The notes under the pieces are model-generated. The model was given only the letters and a program-made list of their open reading frames with translations, was not told the DNA's origin and did not search any database. A DNA stretch of 7,937 nt from Chloroflexota bacterium (lineage in GTDB: Bacteria; Chloroflexota; Dehalococcoidia; SM23-28-2; RBG-16-64-32): the NCBI GenBank assembly GCA_005880075.1, contig VBJT01000089.1:1-7937 (forward strand), given 5' to 3'. Position 1 is the first letter of the stretch. The number at the start of each line of letters is the position of its first letter. The translations under genes and the position numbers were made by a program. Below are positions 1 to 6,639 of this stretch, one piece after another.

Positions 1-1
1 C

Positions 2-808
2 ACGCTCGGACGCGCGGTCGAGGAGCGCGGATTCGACTCACTTTTCTTCCCCGAGCACACCCATATCCCAACGAGCCGGCGGAGTCCATGGCCGGGAGGG
101 CCCGAGCTGCCGAAGGAGTACTACCACACGCACGACCTTTTCGTCGCTCTGGCAGCGGCGGCAGCGGTGACGGAAAAGCTGCTGCTCGGCACCGGCATAT
201 GCCTCGTGGTTGAGCGCGACCCTGTCACGCTAGCGAAAGAGGTGGCGAGCCTCGACTTTATCTCTGGCGGTCGGGTGATCTTCGGGGTCGGCGGCGGCTG
301 GAACCGCGAAGAGATGGAGAACCACGGTACTGATCCGCGGATAAGGTTCCCGCTGATGGGGGAGCGGATAATGGCGATGAAGCAGATCTGGACGAAGGAC
401 GAGGCCGAATACCACGGGAAGTACGTCAACTTCGAGCCGATCTGGTCATGGCCGAAGCCCGTCCAGAAGCCGCATCCTCCAATCTACGTCGGCGGCGATG
501 GCCCGGGCACGTTTAAGCGAGTCGTTGAATACGGCGACGGTTGGTTGCCGATCGCGGCGAGAAGCCAGGCGCCGCTGGCCGATCGCATTCGGCGGCTCAA
601 TGAAATGGCGGAGCGGGCCGGCCGCGGGCGGATACCGGTCACCGTCTACGGTACGCAGCCGCGCGAGGAAGTAATCGCGCACTACGCCGACATCGGTGTG
701 GAGCGCTGCACGTTCTGGCTGCCACCGGTTCCGGAGGATGAAGCGATAGCGCACCTCGACCGAACCGCGGAGCTGGCCGGGAGCTTTGCGAAGGCGGGAG
801 CGTCTTAA
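2..808 (+). CDS. LLM-class F420-dependent oxidoreductase (5' end outside window)
   Basis: Luciferase-like TIM-barrel oxidoreductase, probably using F420 (possibly FMN); its substrate is unknown. The frame is open from base 2 to a TAA at 806-808, giving 268 visible residues. Numbering from the first visible codon, GFDSLFFPEHTHIP (10-23) is the strand-loop near the N-terminus, followed by the family signatures LLLGTGICLV, RDPVTLAKEVASLD, GVGGGWNREEMENHG and PIYVGGDGPG, which line the cofactor pocket in this superfamily. The order and wording match the TIGR03619-type (Rv2161c-like) F420 group. Relatives are about 290 residues long, so only some 20-30 N-terminal residues lie outside the window. 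An internal ATG or GTG start is unlikely because conserved sequence continues to the left edge. It ends 14 bases before the enoyl-CoA hydratase gene, so co-transcription is likely. The family call is secure; cofactor and substrate are inference. Confidence 0.9.
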   Translation, partial: TLGRAVEERGFDSLFFPEHTHIPTSRRSPWPGGPELPKEYYHTHDLFVALAAAAAVTEKLLLGTGICLVVERDPVTLAKEVASLDFISGGRVIFGVGGGWNREEMENHGTDPRIRFPLMGERIMAMKQIWTKDEAEYHGKYVNFEPIWSWPKPVQKPHPPIYVGGDGPGTFKRVVEYGDGWLPIAARSQAPLADRIRRLNEMAERAGRGRIPVTVYGTQPREEVIAHYADIGVERCTFWLPPVPEDEAIAHLDRTAELAGSFAKAGAS

Positions 809-822
809 CCTTCGGGGCGAGC

Positions 823-1629
823 ATGACCGAGTACGGCTTTCTCAAGACACGTCACAAAGGTACCGCCCTAATCGTCGAGCTGACGAACCCGCCGCGCAAC
901 CTGCTGAATGCGCCCATGGTCGCGGAGCTGACAGCGCTCGCAGACGAAGTGCGGCACAACTCCGAAGTTCGCGCGCTGATCCTCACGGGGGGCGTGGACA
1001 AGATCTTCGTCACCCACTATGACGTAGGCGAACTCTCGACACTTTCTGACCGTATGCGCGGATCAGGAGCGAGCACCGGCCCCGGCGGGACCGAGCTGCA
1101 TGGCATGCACAAGTTGCTCTTGAAGCTGCAATCGCTGCCGCACCCGGTGATCGCCGCGATCAACGGGACGGCGATGGGCGGCGGTTGCGAACTCGCGCTG
1201 GCGTGCGATTTTCGTTATATCGCAAAGGGCGGGCGGATCGGCCTTCCGGAAGCGCGCGTGGGCATACTGCCGGGAGCGGGTGGGACGCAGCGAATGACGC
1301 GGCTCCTCGGCATCGCAAAAGCCACGGAACTAATGCTCCTCGGCGAAGTCGTCCACGCGGATGAGGCCGAACGCATCGGGCTAGTGCACCGCGCGGTTCA
1401 GCCGGAGCGGCTGATGCCGGAGGCGCTCGCGCTGGCCGGGGAGCTCGCGAAGCGGCCGCCGCTCAGCATCGCGCTCATCAAGCAATGCATCCTCAAAGGC
1501 AGCGAAATGCCGCTTCAGGAGGCGCTTCACTTCGAGCAGGACGCCTTCTGGCAGACCATGCGCTCGGAAGACGCCGCCCGGCTGATGCGCGAATATACGA
1601 AGGGCGAACGCACTCTGAGTGAAATGTAG
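823..1629 (+). CDS. Enoyl-CoA hydratase/isomerase family protein (crotonase fold)
   Basis: A 268-residue soluble crotonase, the usual length for the family, expected to hydrate a 2-enoyl-CoA or perform a related CoA-ester reaction in the cytoplasm. The second oxyanion-hole segment, INGTAMGGGCELALACDFR (113-131), and the PEARVGILPGAGGTQR stretch (142-157) are intact. Two glutamates sit 20 residues apart, E123 in GCEL and E143 in PEAR, the same spacing as the acid/base pair of rat mitochondrial enoyl-CoA hydratase (Glu144/Glu164), so hydratase activity is plausible. The first oxyanion loop is unusual: FVTHYDVGEL (62-71) replaces the common FSAGADL. The start at 823 follows a weak GGGGCGAG, 14 bases after the stop of the oxidoreductase, suggesting a two-gene unit. 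The gene points toward the - strand BON gene, not into the CoA cluster further right. The substrate is not identifiable; family assignment is firm. Confidence 0.92.
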   Translation: MTEYGFLKTRHKGTALIVELTNPPRNLLNAPMVAELTALADEVRHNSEVRALILTGGVDKIFVTHYDVGELSTLSDRMRGSGASTGPGGTELHGMHKLLLKLQSLPHPVIAAINGTAMGGGCELALACDFRYIAKGGRIGLPEARVGILPGAGGTQRMTRLLGIAKATELMLLGEVVHADEAERIGLVHRAVQPERLMPEALALAGELAKRPPLSIALIKQCILKGSEMPLQEALHFEQDAFWQTMRSEDAARLMREYTKGERTLSEM

Positions 1630-1660
1630 GCATTCGGCCGAGCCCCGTTGATTTAGCGGT

Positions 1661-1677
1661 AGTTCTCGCCGAGAGCT
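1661..1677. terminator. Possible hairpin between convergent genes
   Basis: In the 53-base gap between the converging enoyl-CoA hydratase and BON genes, AGTTCTC can pair with GAGAGCT across a 3-base loop (7 pairs, one of them G-T). It could end transcription from either side, but there is no T-run after it and the stem is short. This is inference only. Confidence 0.3.
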
Positions 1678-1682
1678 GTCCT

Positions 1683-2153
1683 CTAGGACGTCGGTTTGTT
1701 CGGCGCCGGCGTGTTGCGGAGGTGGAGCAGGTTCCTTACTCCTTGCACGCCTTTCACACTTCCGGCAGCCTCTTCCAACTCTCTGATTTGCTTGGGCCGC
1801 TCGAGCTCGCCACGCAGTACGACAACTCCCTCTTCGGCGTTGATGTTGATCGCACCCTTCGGAACGTCCCGACCGCGCAGGATCTGGCTTTCGACTCGTT
1901 GCGCCAGCGTGGCGTCATTCGGTGGCAGTTCGTACTCCGGCGCAATCGCATTCTCAATCTGGTGGCTCAGTCCTTCAGCCCGAGACGCAGCATAACGCCC
2001 GCGTCGTTCCATCGCGTCGGCGCGTCGGCGGAAGAAGGCTTCCAGGCGATCTCGTGCCTTCGCACGGCGCCCGCGGCCTCCATCTGGATCGAAGAAGTAG
2101 GCCAGCAGCCCGCCGAATGCCGCAGCCATAAAAACACTCAGGATCCTTCGCAT
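1683..2153 (-). CDS. Membrane-anchored BON-domain protein, YtxH-like N-terminus
   Basis: A 156-residue protein with three visible parts. Residues 4-21 form one hydrophobic membrane or signal-anchor segment after MRR. Next comes a YtxH-like FDPDGGRGRRAKARDR motif (21-36) and a very basic, helical stretch to about residue 62. A BON domain fills roughly 80-146 (ATLAQRVESQIL at 81-92, INAEEGVVVLRGEL at 104-117, then the VKGVQGVRNLLHL ending at 133-145). BON domains bind membranes or lipids and occur in envelope-stress proteins, so an envelope role is likely, though the orientation is not clear. The start at 2153 is chosen because AAGGAGG lies 6 bases upstream (2160-2166 on the + strand), a near-ideal ribosome site. 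A longer reading from 2201 adds 16 residues with no better site. It is divergent from the His-rich gene and convergent with the hydratase gene. Domain call is good; function is inferred. Confidence 0.85.
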   Translation of the reverse strand: MRRILSVFMAAAFGGLLAYFFDPDGGRGRRAKARDRLEAFFRRRADAMERRGRYAASRAEGLSHQIENAIAPEYELPPNDATLAQRVESQILRGRDVPKGAININAEEGVVVLRGELERPKQIRELEEAAGSVKGVQGVRNLLHLRNTPAPNKPTS

Positions 2154-2354
2154 CCGAACCCTCCTTCCAACGAAAGCATGTTCGGCGCTGTCGCCTAACA
2201 AGCGAGATAAACCGCTCGCTGCCGCTGATTAACTTTTTCTCGCAATCCGTCCTGATAGAGTTCTGCAACGGCGGTTATGCAGGCTGTTGATCTTGCCGTT
2301 ATGGCGCCATGCGTAAACTGCGGGCGTTCGCGGTGGGCCAGAAGGGAGGAACGG
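2154..2354. promoter_or_regulatory. Divergent intergenic region with palindrome
   Basis: This 201-base spacer separates the divergent BON and His-rich genes and should hold both promoters. ATGGCGCCAT at 2301-2310 is a perfect 10-bp palindrome, 45 bases before the His-rich start. CTGCA (2263-2267) and TGCAG (2278-2282) can close a small hairpin, and AACGGC (2267-2272) pairs with GCCGTT (2295-2300). Two similar words, GCGGTTATG (2271-2279) and GCCGTTATG (2295-2303), form an imperfect direct repeat. Together these could be an operator, but I recognise no known regulator site. No convincing -35/-10 pair stands out. The SD sites of the two genes are AAGGAGG at 2160-2166 (- strand) and AGGGAGGA at 2343-2350 (+ strand). 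Confidence 0.4.
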
Positions 2355-2636
2355 ATGACGCTAACGAACAAGACGCAGTACACGCAAGGTGAGGGCAAGG
2401 AGCCGCAGCATGCCCATCCCTCCGTGACCCATACCCACGACCATTATCACGTCTCGCATCACCACGGTGGCAAGGTGTTGGGCGAATGGGACCACCGGAC
2501 ATACTGGCATACACACGACCACAATCACACGGAGTTGACGCATAGCCATGACTACGACCGCACAGATGAGGAAGAGCACCACGAGCGCGAGGCGCACATC
2601 CACGACCACGCATCGCCCGCGCAGTCACCGGCGTAG
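2355..2636 (+). CDS. Small histidine-rich, probable metal-binding protein
   Basis: A 93-residue hydrophilic protein with 21 histidines, without signal peptide or membrane segment, so probably cytoplasmic. The histidines fall in blocks: HTHDHYHVSHHH (26-37), HTHDHNH (52-58), HSHD (63-66), HH (75-76) and HIHDH (81-85). The unit HTHDHxH occurs twice, 26 residues apart, which looks like an internal duplication. An acidic EEE lies before the last blocks. Such sequences bind Zn, Ni, Co or Cu in metallochaperones and storage proteins, but no known family (HypB, UreE, SlyD, ZnuA loop) is recognisable. The start at 2355 is preceded by AGGGAGGA four bases upstream; a reading from 2277 would add 26 residues but has no comparable site. 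The zinc-ribbon gene downstream overlaps its 3' end. Metal binding is inferred from composition. Confidence 0.75.
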   Translation: MTLTNKTQYTQGEGKEPQHAHPSVTHTHDHYHVSHHHGGKVLGEWDHRTYWHTHDHNHTELTHSHDYDRTDEEEHHEREAHIHDHASPAQSPA

Positions 2637-2817
2637 ATACGCCTGGCCCGGGCTGTTTCGCGCCCGGCGGGACGCAGCGTCGGACGTATCGCCAAGCGCG
2701 GTCGCGTTCAAGCGCTGCCCGCGCTGCGGTGGTGATCTTCTGCGCGAGGACTATCTCGATGACGTGGAGCTAGTCTGCCTGCAGTGCGGCAACCACTTGG
2801 CGTGGCAGCGTGTTTGA
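2548..2817 (+). CDS. Small four-cysteine zinc-ribbon protein, start uncertain
   Basis: Up to 89 residues. The C-terminal part carries CPRCGG (57-62) and CLQCGN (77-82), that is CxxC-16-CxxC, a compact zinc ribbon of the kind that binds nucleic acid or protein partners. The acidic loop EDYLDDVE between the knuckles is typical. The first 40 residues are Ser/Thr/Arg-rich and basic, and in the DNA they overlap the last 89 bases of the His-rich gene in another frame. Only ATG codons at 2548 and 2566 open this frame; no ATG, GTG or TTG lies between the His-rich stop and the first CxxC. The gene therefore either overlaps or starts at an unusual codon. Proximity to a His-rich protein suggests a shared metal-related role, but that is a guess. 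The zinc ribbon is convincing; the N-terminus is not. Confidence 0.6.
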   Translation: MTTTAQMRKSTTSARRTSTTTHRPRSHRRRYAWPGLFRARRDAASDVSPSAVAFKRCPRCGGDLLREDYLDDVELVCLQCGNHLAWQRV

Positions 2818-2820
2818 ATT

Positions 2821-2854
2821 GCCTCCGCATCTGTTCGCACTGCAGGCGGAAGGC
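2821..2854. terminator. Possible bidirectional hairpin between convergent genes
   Basis: GCCTCCGC (2821-2828) can pair with GCGGAAGGC (2846-2854) with one bulged A, and CTG/CAG inside the loop can extend the stem. It fills the 36-base gap between the zinc-ribbon stop and the CitE stop, a natural place for a shared terminator. There is no U-tract in either direction, so the call is weak. Confidence 0.35.
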
Positions 2855-3765
2855 TAGCGCCGCGTAAGCTCGGCCCGCTCTAGCACAGCCTGGAATATTC
2901 GTACGGTCGCCGCGTCGACGAGGACGCCGGAGGCGCTGCCGGCGCCGGCGCCGGCGCCGCCGCGCTGGGCGGCGTTGTAGGCGTCCACCATGCGCTTCGC
3001 CAGCGCGATTTCTTTCTCAGTCGGTGCGAAGACTTCATTGGCGATCGGCACCTGGTCCGGGTGGATCGCCCACTTGCCGACACAACCGAGCGTGCTGCCA
3101 TGAGTGGCCTCGCGGCGGTAGGCATCAGCATCACGGTAATCGGGAAAGGGGCCGTCGATGGCGTCGAGCCCGTTCGCGCGCGCGGCGACGATCATGCGGA
3201 CGCGGGCGTAGTGCCAGATGTCGCCGGGGTAGCGCAGCGAAGGGTCGCCGAGGTGCCCCATCCGCACACCCTGGCTGGCCGAGAGGTCGCCGACGCCGAG
3301 GATGAGGGCTTCAAGCCTTGGCGAGCAAGCCGCGATCTCATCGACGCGGGAGAGAGCTTCGACTTCCTCGATCAGGACCTCAAGTCCAATGCGCTTCGCG
3401 AGACCGAGCTTTGCCTCCAGCTGATCGAGAAGCGTCTCCACGAACCAGACGTCGCGCGGCGCCTTGACCTTCGGGATAATGATCACGTCGACGTTCGCAG
3501 CCGCTCGTTCCACTGTCTGGACGATATCATCGAGCGCCCAGACGGTATTGATCGCATTGATGCGGACGGCGCGTACCTTGCGTCCCCAATCGAGGCCGTT
3601 CAGCGCCTCGATCGTCAGCTCTCGGGCCGCTTCCTTCTGCGGCGGCGCGACGGCGTCCTCGAGGTCGAGGAAGACGAGGTCAGCGTCGCTCGCGGCAGCC
3701 TTCTGGATCATCTTCTCGCTGGAGCCCGGGGTTGCCAGTTCGGAGCGGCGGAGACGCACATTCAT
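2854..3765 (-). CDS. HpcH/HpaI/CitE-family acyl-CoA lyase (citramalyl/malyl-CoA lyase-like)
   Basis: A 303-residue TIM-barrel lyase of the CitE type, which cleaves or forms C-C bonds in 3-hydroxyacyl-CoA esters such as malyl-, beta-methylmalyl- or citramalyl-CoA with a divalent metal. Expected active-site positions are present: LDLEDAV (33-39), R68 in VRIN, K99 in IPKV, E133 in LIEE and D160 in GVGDLSAS, the Glu and Asp being the metal ligands. The DIWHYARVRMIVAARANGL segment (182-200), then DGPFPDYRD and CVGKWAIHPDQVPIAN, place it closer to malyl/citramalyl-CoA lyases than to citrate lyase beta. After residue 267 a Gly/Ala hinge, GGAGAGAGSASG, precedes the C-terminal lid helix. It is the last gene of the coupled cluster; its ATG overlaps the CoA-transferase stop as ATGA (3765-3762). 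In this context it probably releases acetyl-CoA with pyruvate, glyoxylate or acetoacetate. The fold is sure, the substrate is not. Confidence 0.9.
   Translation of the reverse strand: MNVRLRRSELATPGSSEKMIQKAAASDADLVFLDLEDAVAPPQKEAARELTIEALNGLDWGRKVRAVRINAINTVWALDDIVQTVERAAANVDVIIIPKVKAPRDVWFVETLLDQLEAKLGLAKRIGLEVLIEEVEALSRVDEIAACSPRLEALILGVGDLSASQGVRMGHLGDPSLRYPGDIWHYARVRMIVAARANGLDAIDGPFPDYRDADAYRREATHGSTLGCVGKWAIHPDQVPIANEVFAPTEKEIALAKRMVDAYNAAQRGGAGAGAGSASGVLVDAATVRIFQAVLERAELTRR
2938..2961. repeat. GGCGCC hexanucleotide tandem repeat inside the lyase gene
   Basis: Three perfect GGCGCC units (2941-2958) are flanked by GCC on both sides. On the - strand they encode the alternating Gly-Ala hinge of the CitE-type lyase at about residues 269-276. 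A six-base unit keeps the frame, so length change by slippage would only lengthen or shorten the hinge by two residues per unit. Confidence 0.7.
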
Positions 3766-4961
3766 TCGCTTGCCGCCAGGTCTGCCAGCGACATGCCTAT
3801 CTCGGCGAGGATCTCATCGTTGTCCTCGCCGAGAACCGGGGCGCGGCGGTAGATGCGCGAAGGCGTGCGCGTCAGCTTGATGGGCTGCCCCGCCAGCTTC
3901 ACCGGGCGTGCGCCCACCTGCTCGATCTCCGGGAGCATCTCGCGGGCGGTGGTGTGGGGGTCCTCGAAGATATCCGCCATCGTGTTCACCGGGCCGGTCG
4001 GGACGAGGCGCGAAAGCGTATCGACGATCTCGTCTCGCGTGCGTTGCGCCGTCCATTTGCCGATAATCGCGCGGATCTCCGGCGCGTGCTTCTGCCGGCC
4101 CTCGTTCTTCGCATATCGTTCGTCCCGGCCAAGCTCGGGGCGGCCGATGATGTCGCAGAGTAGCCGCCAGTGCTTGTCCGTCGGCGCAGCGATGGCGATC
4201 TGGCCGTCCTTCGCGTCGAAGACGTCGAAGGGACAGAGGAACGGGTGCGCGTTGCCGAGCGGGCGCGGGTTTTCGCCGGTGTAGGAGTAGAGGTAGACGT
4301 AATGCTCGCAGAGGCTGAGAACGGCATCGTACATGGCCACATCCAGGAATTGGCCCTCGCCGGTCTCCCTGGCGTGAAGCACGGCAGCGAGGATGCCGAC
4401 GGTGGCGAGCGTGCCGGGCATGATATCGCCGACGCTCGGCCCACAACGCAGTCCATGACCATCAGCCGTTCCCGTCACGCCAACCAGGCCGCCCATGGCC
4501 TGCGCAACGATGTCGTAGGCGGGCCAATCGGTGTACTGGCTCGCGCCGGTGCGCGGGTCGCCGAAGCCACGGATCGCGGCGTAGACGAGGCGCGGGTTGC
4601 GATCGGCGAGTGTCTCGTAGGCAAGGCCCAGACGGTCCATCACTCCGGCGGCGAAGTTCTCTACGAGAACCTCGGACTTTTCGGCGAGGCGCATGATCGC
4701 TTCCTTGCCCCCGGACGATTTCAGGTCGAGCACAAGGCTGCGCTTGTTGCGGTTCAGGCTGGCGTAGTAGCCGCCAAAGGCATGCTCGCTGTCGTCGTCG
4801 GTGAAGGGTCCAGAGAAGCGGGTCATTTCGCCGCGCCCGGACTCGACCTTGATGACGTTAGCCCCTAGGTCAGCGAGGAGCATCGTGCAGTACGGCCCAG
4901 CGAGCGCCTGCGTGATGTCGAGCACGCGGACACCCTTGAGCGGCCCGACGCGGTCGTTCAT
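3762..4961 (-). CDS. CaiB/BaiF (family III) CoA-transferase
   Basis: A 399-residue CoA-transferase of family III, which moves CoA between carboxylic acids through an aspartyl-CoA thioester anhydride. The N-terminal signature GVRVLDITQALAGPYCTMLLADLGANVIKVE (10-40) is complete. NRNKRSLVLDLKS (70-82), VLVENFAAGVMDRLGL (98-113) and GEGQFLDVAMYDA (201-213) follow. The catalytic aspartate should be D150 in AYDIVAQAMGG, matching Asp169 of formyl-CoA transferase. In this cluster it could activate itaconate or mesaconate with another CoA donor, or shift CoA within mesaconyl-CoA as Mct does in Chloroflexus. The ATG at 4961 is preferred because it overlaps the upstream TGA as ATGA, like the other junctions. 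A TTG at 4973 would add four residues. The family is certain; the acceptor is unknown. Confidence 0.92.
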   Translation of the reverse strand: MNDRVGPLKGVRVLDITQALAGPYCTMLLADLGANVIKVESGRGEMTRFSGPFTDDDSEHAFGGYYASLNRNKRSLVLDLKSSGGKEAIMRLAEKSEVLVENFAAGVMDRLGLAYETLADRNPRLVYAAIRGFGDPRTGASQYTDWPAYDIVAQAMGGLVGVTGTADGHGLRCGPSVGDIMPGTLATVGILAAVLHARETGEGQFLDVAMYDAVLSLCEHYVYLYSYTGENPRPLGNAHPFLCPFDVFDAKDGQIAIAAPTDKHWRLLCDIIGRPELGRDERYAKNEGRQKHAPEIRAIIGKWTAQRTRDEIVDTLSRLVPTGPVNTMADIFEDPHTTAREMLPEIEQVGARPVKLAGQPIKLTRTPSRIYRRAPVLGEDNDEILAEIGMSLADLAASE

Positions 4962-5446
4962 TGCTTCACCCAATGGCTTCGGCGCTTGATAAGGACGGTC
5001 CGCTCGCCCTCAAAGACTACTTTGCCGTCCTGGTTGACGCCCCAGTGCTTGAACATCACTTCCCCCGCGTCCTCGCGCTCGACTTCGGTCCTGGAGAGCA
5101 CCTCTGTGTAAGCGTAAAGCGTATCGCCGTGGAAGACGGGCGCGGTGAAGCGCAGCTTGTCGAGCCGGAGCTCGGCGACGGCGTTCTCGGCGACGTCCTG
5201 CGTCGCGAGTCCCATAACGATCGATCCGGTGACCAGCCCAAAGACCAGGCGCTGGCCCCAGGGCGTGTCCTTCATCGCATGCTCATTGAAGTGGGCCTGC
5301 GCGGTGTTCATGACTAGCTTCGTCAGGAGCTGGTTCTCCAGCTCACTGACGGTTGTACCGCGCGAATGGCGGAATCGATCACCCACCTTGAAGTCCTCGA
5401 AGTAGTTCGAGCTTCCAGTAATAGGTCCGGCGCCTGGTTCGCTCAC
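4958..5446 (-). CDS. MaoC-like (hotdog-fold) acyl-CoA hydratase
   Basis: A 162-residue single hotdog-domain hydratase, presumably adding water to a branched or dicarboxylic enoyl-CoA such as mesaconyl- or itaconyl-CoA. YFEDFKVGDRFRHSRGTTV (15-33) opens the fold, and LRFTAPVFHGDTLYAYTEV (98-116) is the typical MaoC substrate-tunnel region. The active-site loop is MNTAQAHFNEHAM (46-58) in place of the classic DxNPxH: the histidine is kept (H52) but the aspartate position is asparagine (N47). From memory, close relatives in Actinomycetota and Chloroflexota share this wording, so it is probably a subfamily trait and not decay. GTG at 5446 is the start, overlapping the dehydrogenase TGA as GTGA, with no Shine-Dalgarno, so translation is probably coupled. 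It may act with the MaoC-like product of the first gene in the cluster. Substrate is inferred from context. Confidence 0.88.
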   Translation of the reverse strand: MSEPGAGPITGSSNYFEDFKVGDRFRHSRGTTVSELENQLLTKLVMNTAQAHFNEHAMKDTPWGQRLVFGLVTGSIVMGLATQDVAENAVAELRLDKLRFTAPVFHGDTLYAYTEVLSRTEVEREDAGEVMFKHWGVNQDGKVVFEGERTVLIKRRSHWVKQ

Positions 5447-6639
5447 TGGCGCCGCCCGATCAGACGGTCCGAGATGATCTTGCGCTGGATCTCGGACGTG
5501 CCCTCGAAGATCGTGGTGAGCCGCGCGTCCCGCCAGTAGCGCTCAACGGCGCGCTCCGTCGTGTAGCCGTTGCCGCCGTGCACCTGAATTCCTTCGCTCG
5601 TCACCCGCTCCGCCATCTCAGTCGCGAAGAGCTTGGCCATGGCCGCCTCGATCTCGATCGGCTCGCCGGCGTCGCAGTCGTGCGCCGCCTGGTACATGAG
5701 GGCGCGCGCCGCCTCCACCTGCGTTGCCATATCGGCTAGCTTGAAGCGTATCGCCTGGAACTCCGCGATCGGCCGGCCGAATTGCACTCGGTCCTGCGCG
5801 TAGGCGAGAGAGTCCTCGAGCGCGCCGCGCGCCAGGCCAATCGCGCGGGCAGCGGTATGGATACGCGCGACGTTGAGCCCGTGCATCGTCGCGTTGAAGG
5901 CGCGCCCTTGCGGAGCGGTCGTCCCTTCGTACATCCGCGATCCGAGAAGGTTCTCCGCGGGCACGTGCAGCCCGTCGAACCAGAGGTGGTACGTGGTGAT
6001 GCCGTGGTAGCCAATCTTGTCGATCGGGCTGCCGGTCAGGCCATTTGGGAACGAGCCGCGCTGCTTCTCGATGAGGAAGCTCTCCAGTCCGCGGGCGCGA
6101 GGGCCCTCGCCGGCCTCCTGAGTTCGCGCGAGCAGGAGAATGAAGTCAGCGTTGAGGGCGTTGCCGCACCAGCGCTTCTCGCCGGAGATGACATATTCGT
6201 CGCCATCCTTCGTCGCGCGGCACTGGACGTTCGCCAGGTCCGAGCCGGCGCCCGGCTCTGAGAGGGCGGCGGCACCGATCCAGTCGCCACGCGCGCTGCG
6301 GCGGAGAAGCTCGGCACGGCGAGCCGGGTCGCTGACGTTTGTGCCCATACCGTTGCCGCGGGCAATGATGCTCGCAACGCTCATCCAGGCGCGAGACAGC
6401 TCTTCGGTGATCAGCGCGTACTCGAAGACGTCGTGACCCATGCCACCCCAGTTGCGCCCGATCATGATCCCGAAGTAGCCCATCTCGCCGATGCGTTCCA
6501 GGAACGCGTCAGGGATATCTGCCTTCTGCTTGTCGAGCTCGTTTGCCAGGGGCAGGACTTCCTCCATCGCGAAGCGGCGGGCGGTCGACTGGACTTCGAG
6601 CCGCTCCTCCGTGAGATATGGGCTTGCGGCCGTCGTCAC
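5443..6639 (-). CDS. Acyl-CoA dehydrogenase
   Basis: A 398-residue FAD flavoprotein of full family length that forms an alpha,beta double bond in an acyl-CoA and passes electrons to ETF. Visible are the FAD/substrate motif ALSEPGAGSDL (125-135), GEKRWCGNA (153-161, where the common form is K.WITN), RVQFGRPIAEFQAIRFKLADMA (284-305), the FAD-binding QVHGGNGYT (352-360) and WRDARLTTIFEGTSEIQR (369-386). The catalytic base should be E379 in FEGT, as in short- and medium-chain enzymes. The alternative helix-G glutamate of isovaleryl-CoA dehydrogenases is not evident in LNVARIHTAARAIG (255-268). That argues mildly against a true isovaleryl-CoA dehydrogenase and leaves methylsuccinyl-CoA or another branched or dicarboxyl substrate open. 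The start is GTG at 6639, overlapping the TGA of the first MaoC gene as GTGA, with no clear ribosome site. Family certain, substrate unknown. Confidence 0.93.
   Translation of the reverse strand: MTTAASPYLTEERLEVQSTARRFAMEEVLPLANELDKQKADIPDAFLERIGEMGYFGIMIGRNWGGMGHDVFEYALITEELSRAWMSVASIIARGNGMGTNVSDPARRAELLRRSARGDWIGAAALSEPGAGSDLANVQCRATKDGDEYVISGEKRWCGNALNADFILLLARTQEAGEGPRARGLESFLIEKQRGSFPNGLTGSPIDKIGYHGITTYHLWFDGLHVPAENLLGSRMYEGTTAPQGRAFNATMHGLNVARIHTAARAIGLARGALEDSLAYAQDRVQFGRPIAEFQAIRFKLADMATQVEAARALMYQAAHDCDAGEPIEIEAAMAKLFATEMAERVTSEGIQVHGGNGYTTERAVERYWRDARLTTIFEGTSEIQRKIISDRLIGRRQ

Noticed and set aside
1722..2198. 158-codon open frame on the + strand
   Set aside because: It is antisense to the BON gene, which has a strong ribosome site and a recognisable domain.
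2195..2398. 67-codon - strand frame in the divergent spacer
   Set aside because: It crosses the His-rich start and both likely promoters, has no ribosome site and no recognisable sequence.
3061..3852. 263-codon open frame on the + strand
   Set aside because: It lies antisense to the CitE-type lyase, whose motifs are clear, and its product has no recognisable domain; GC-rich codon bias leaves such shadows open.
3814..4446. 210-codon open frame on the - strand
   Set aside because: It is an Arg/His/Pro-rich alternative frame inside the CoA-transferase gene, typical of a frame shadow in GC-rich DNA.
4170..4868. 232-codon open frame on the + strand
   Set aside because: It is antisense to the CaiB/BaiF transferase, with a low-complexity Ala/Gly/Val/Arg product and no family signature.
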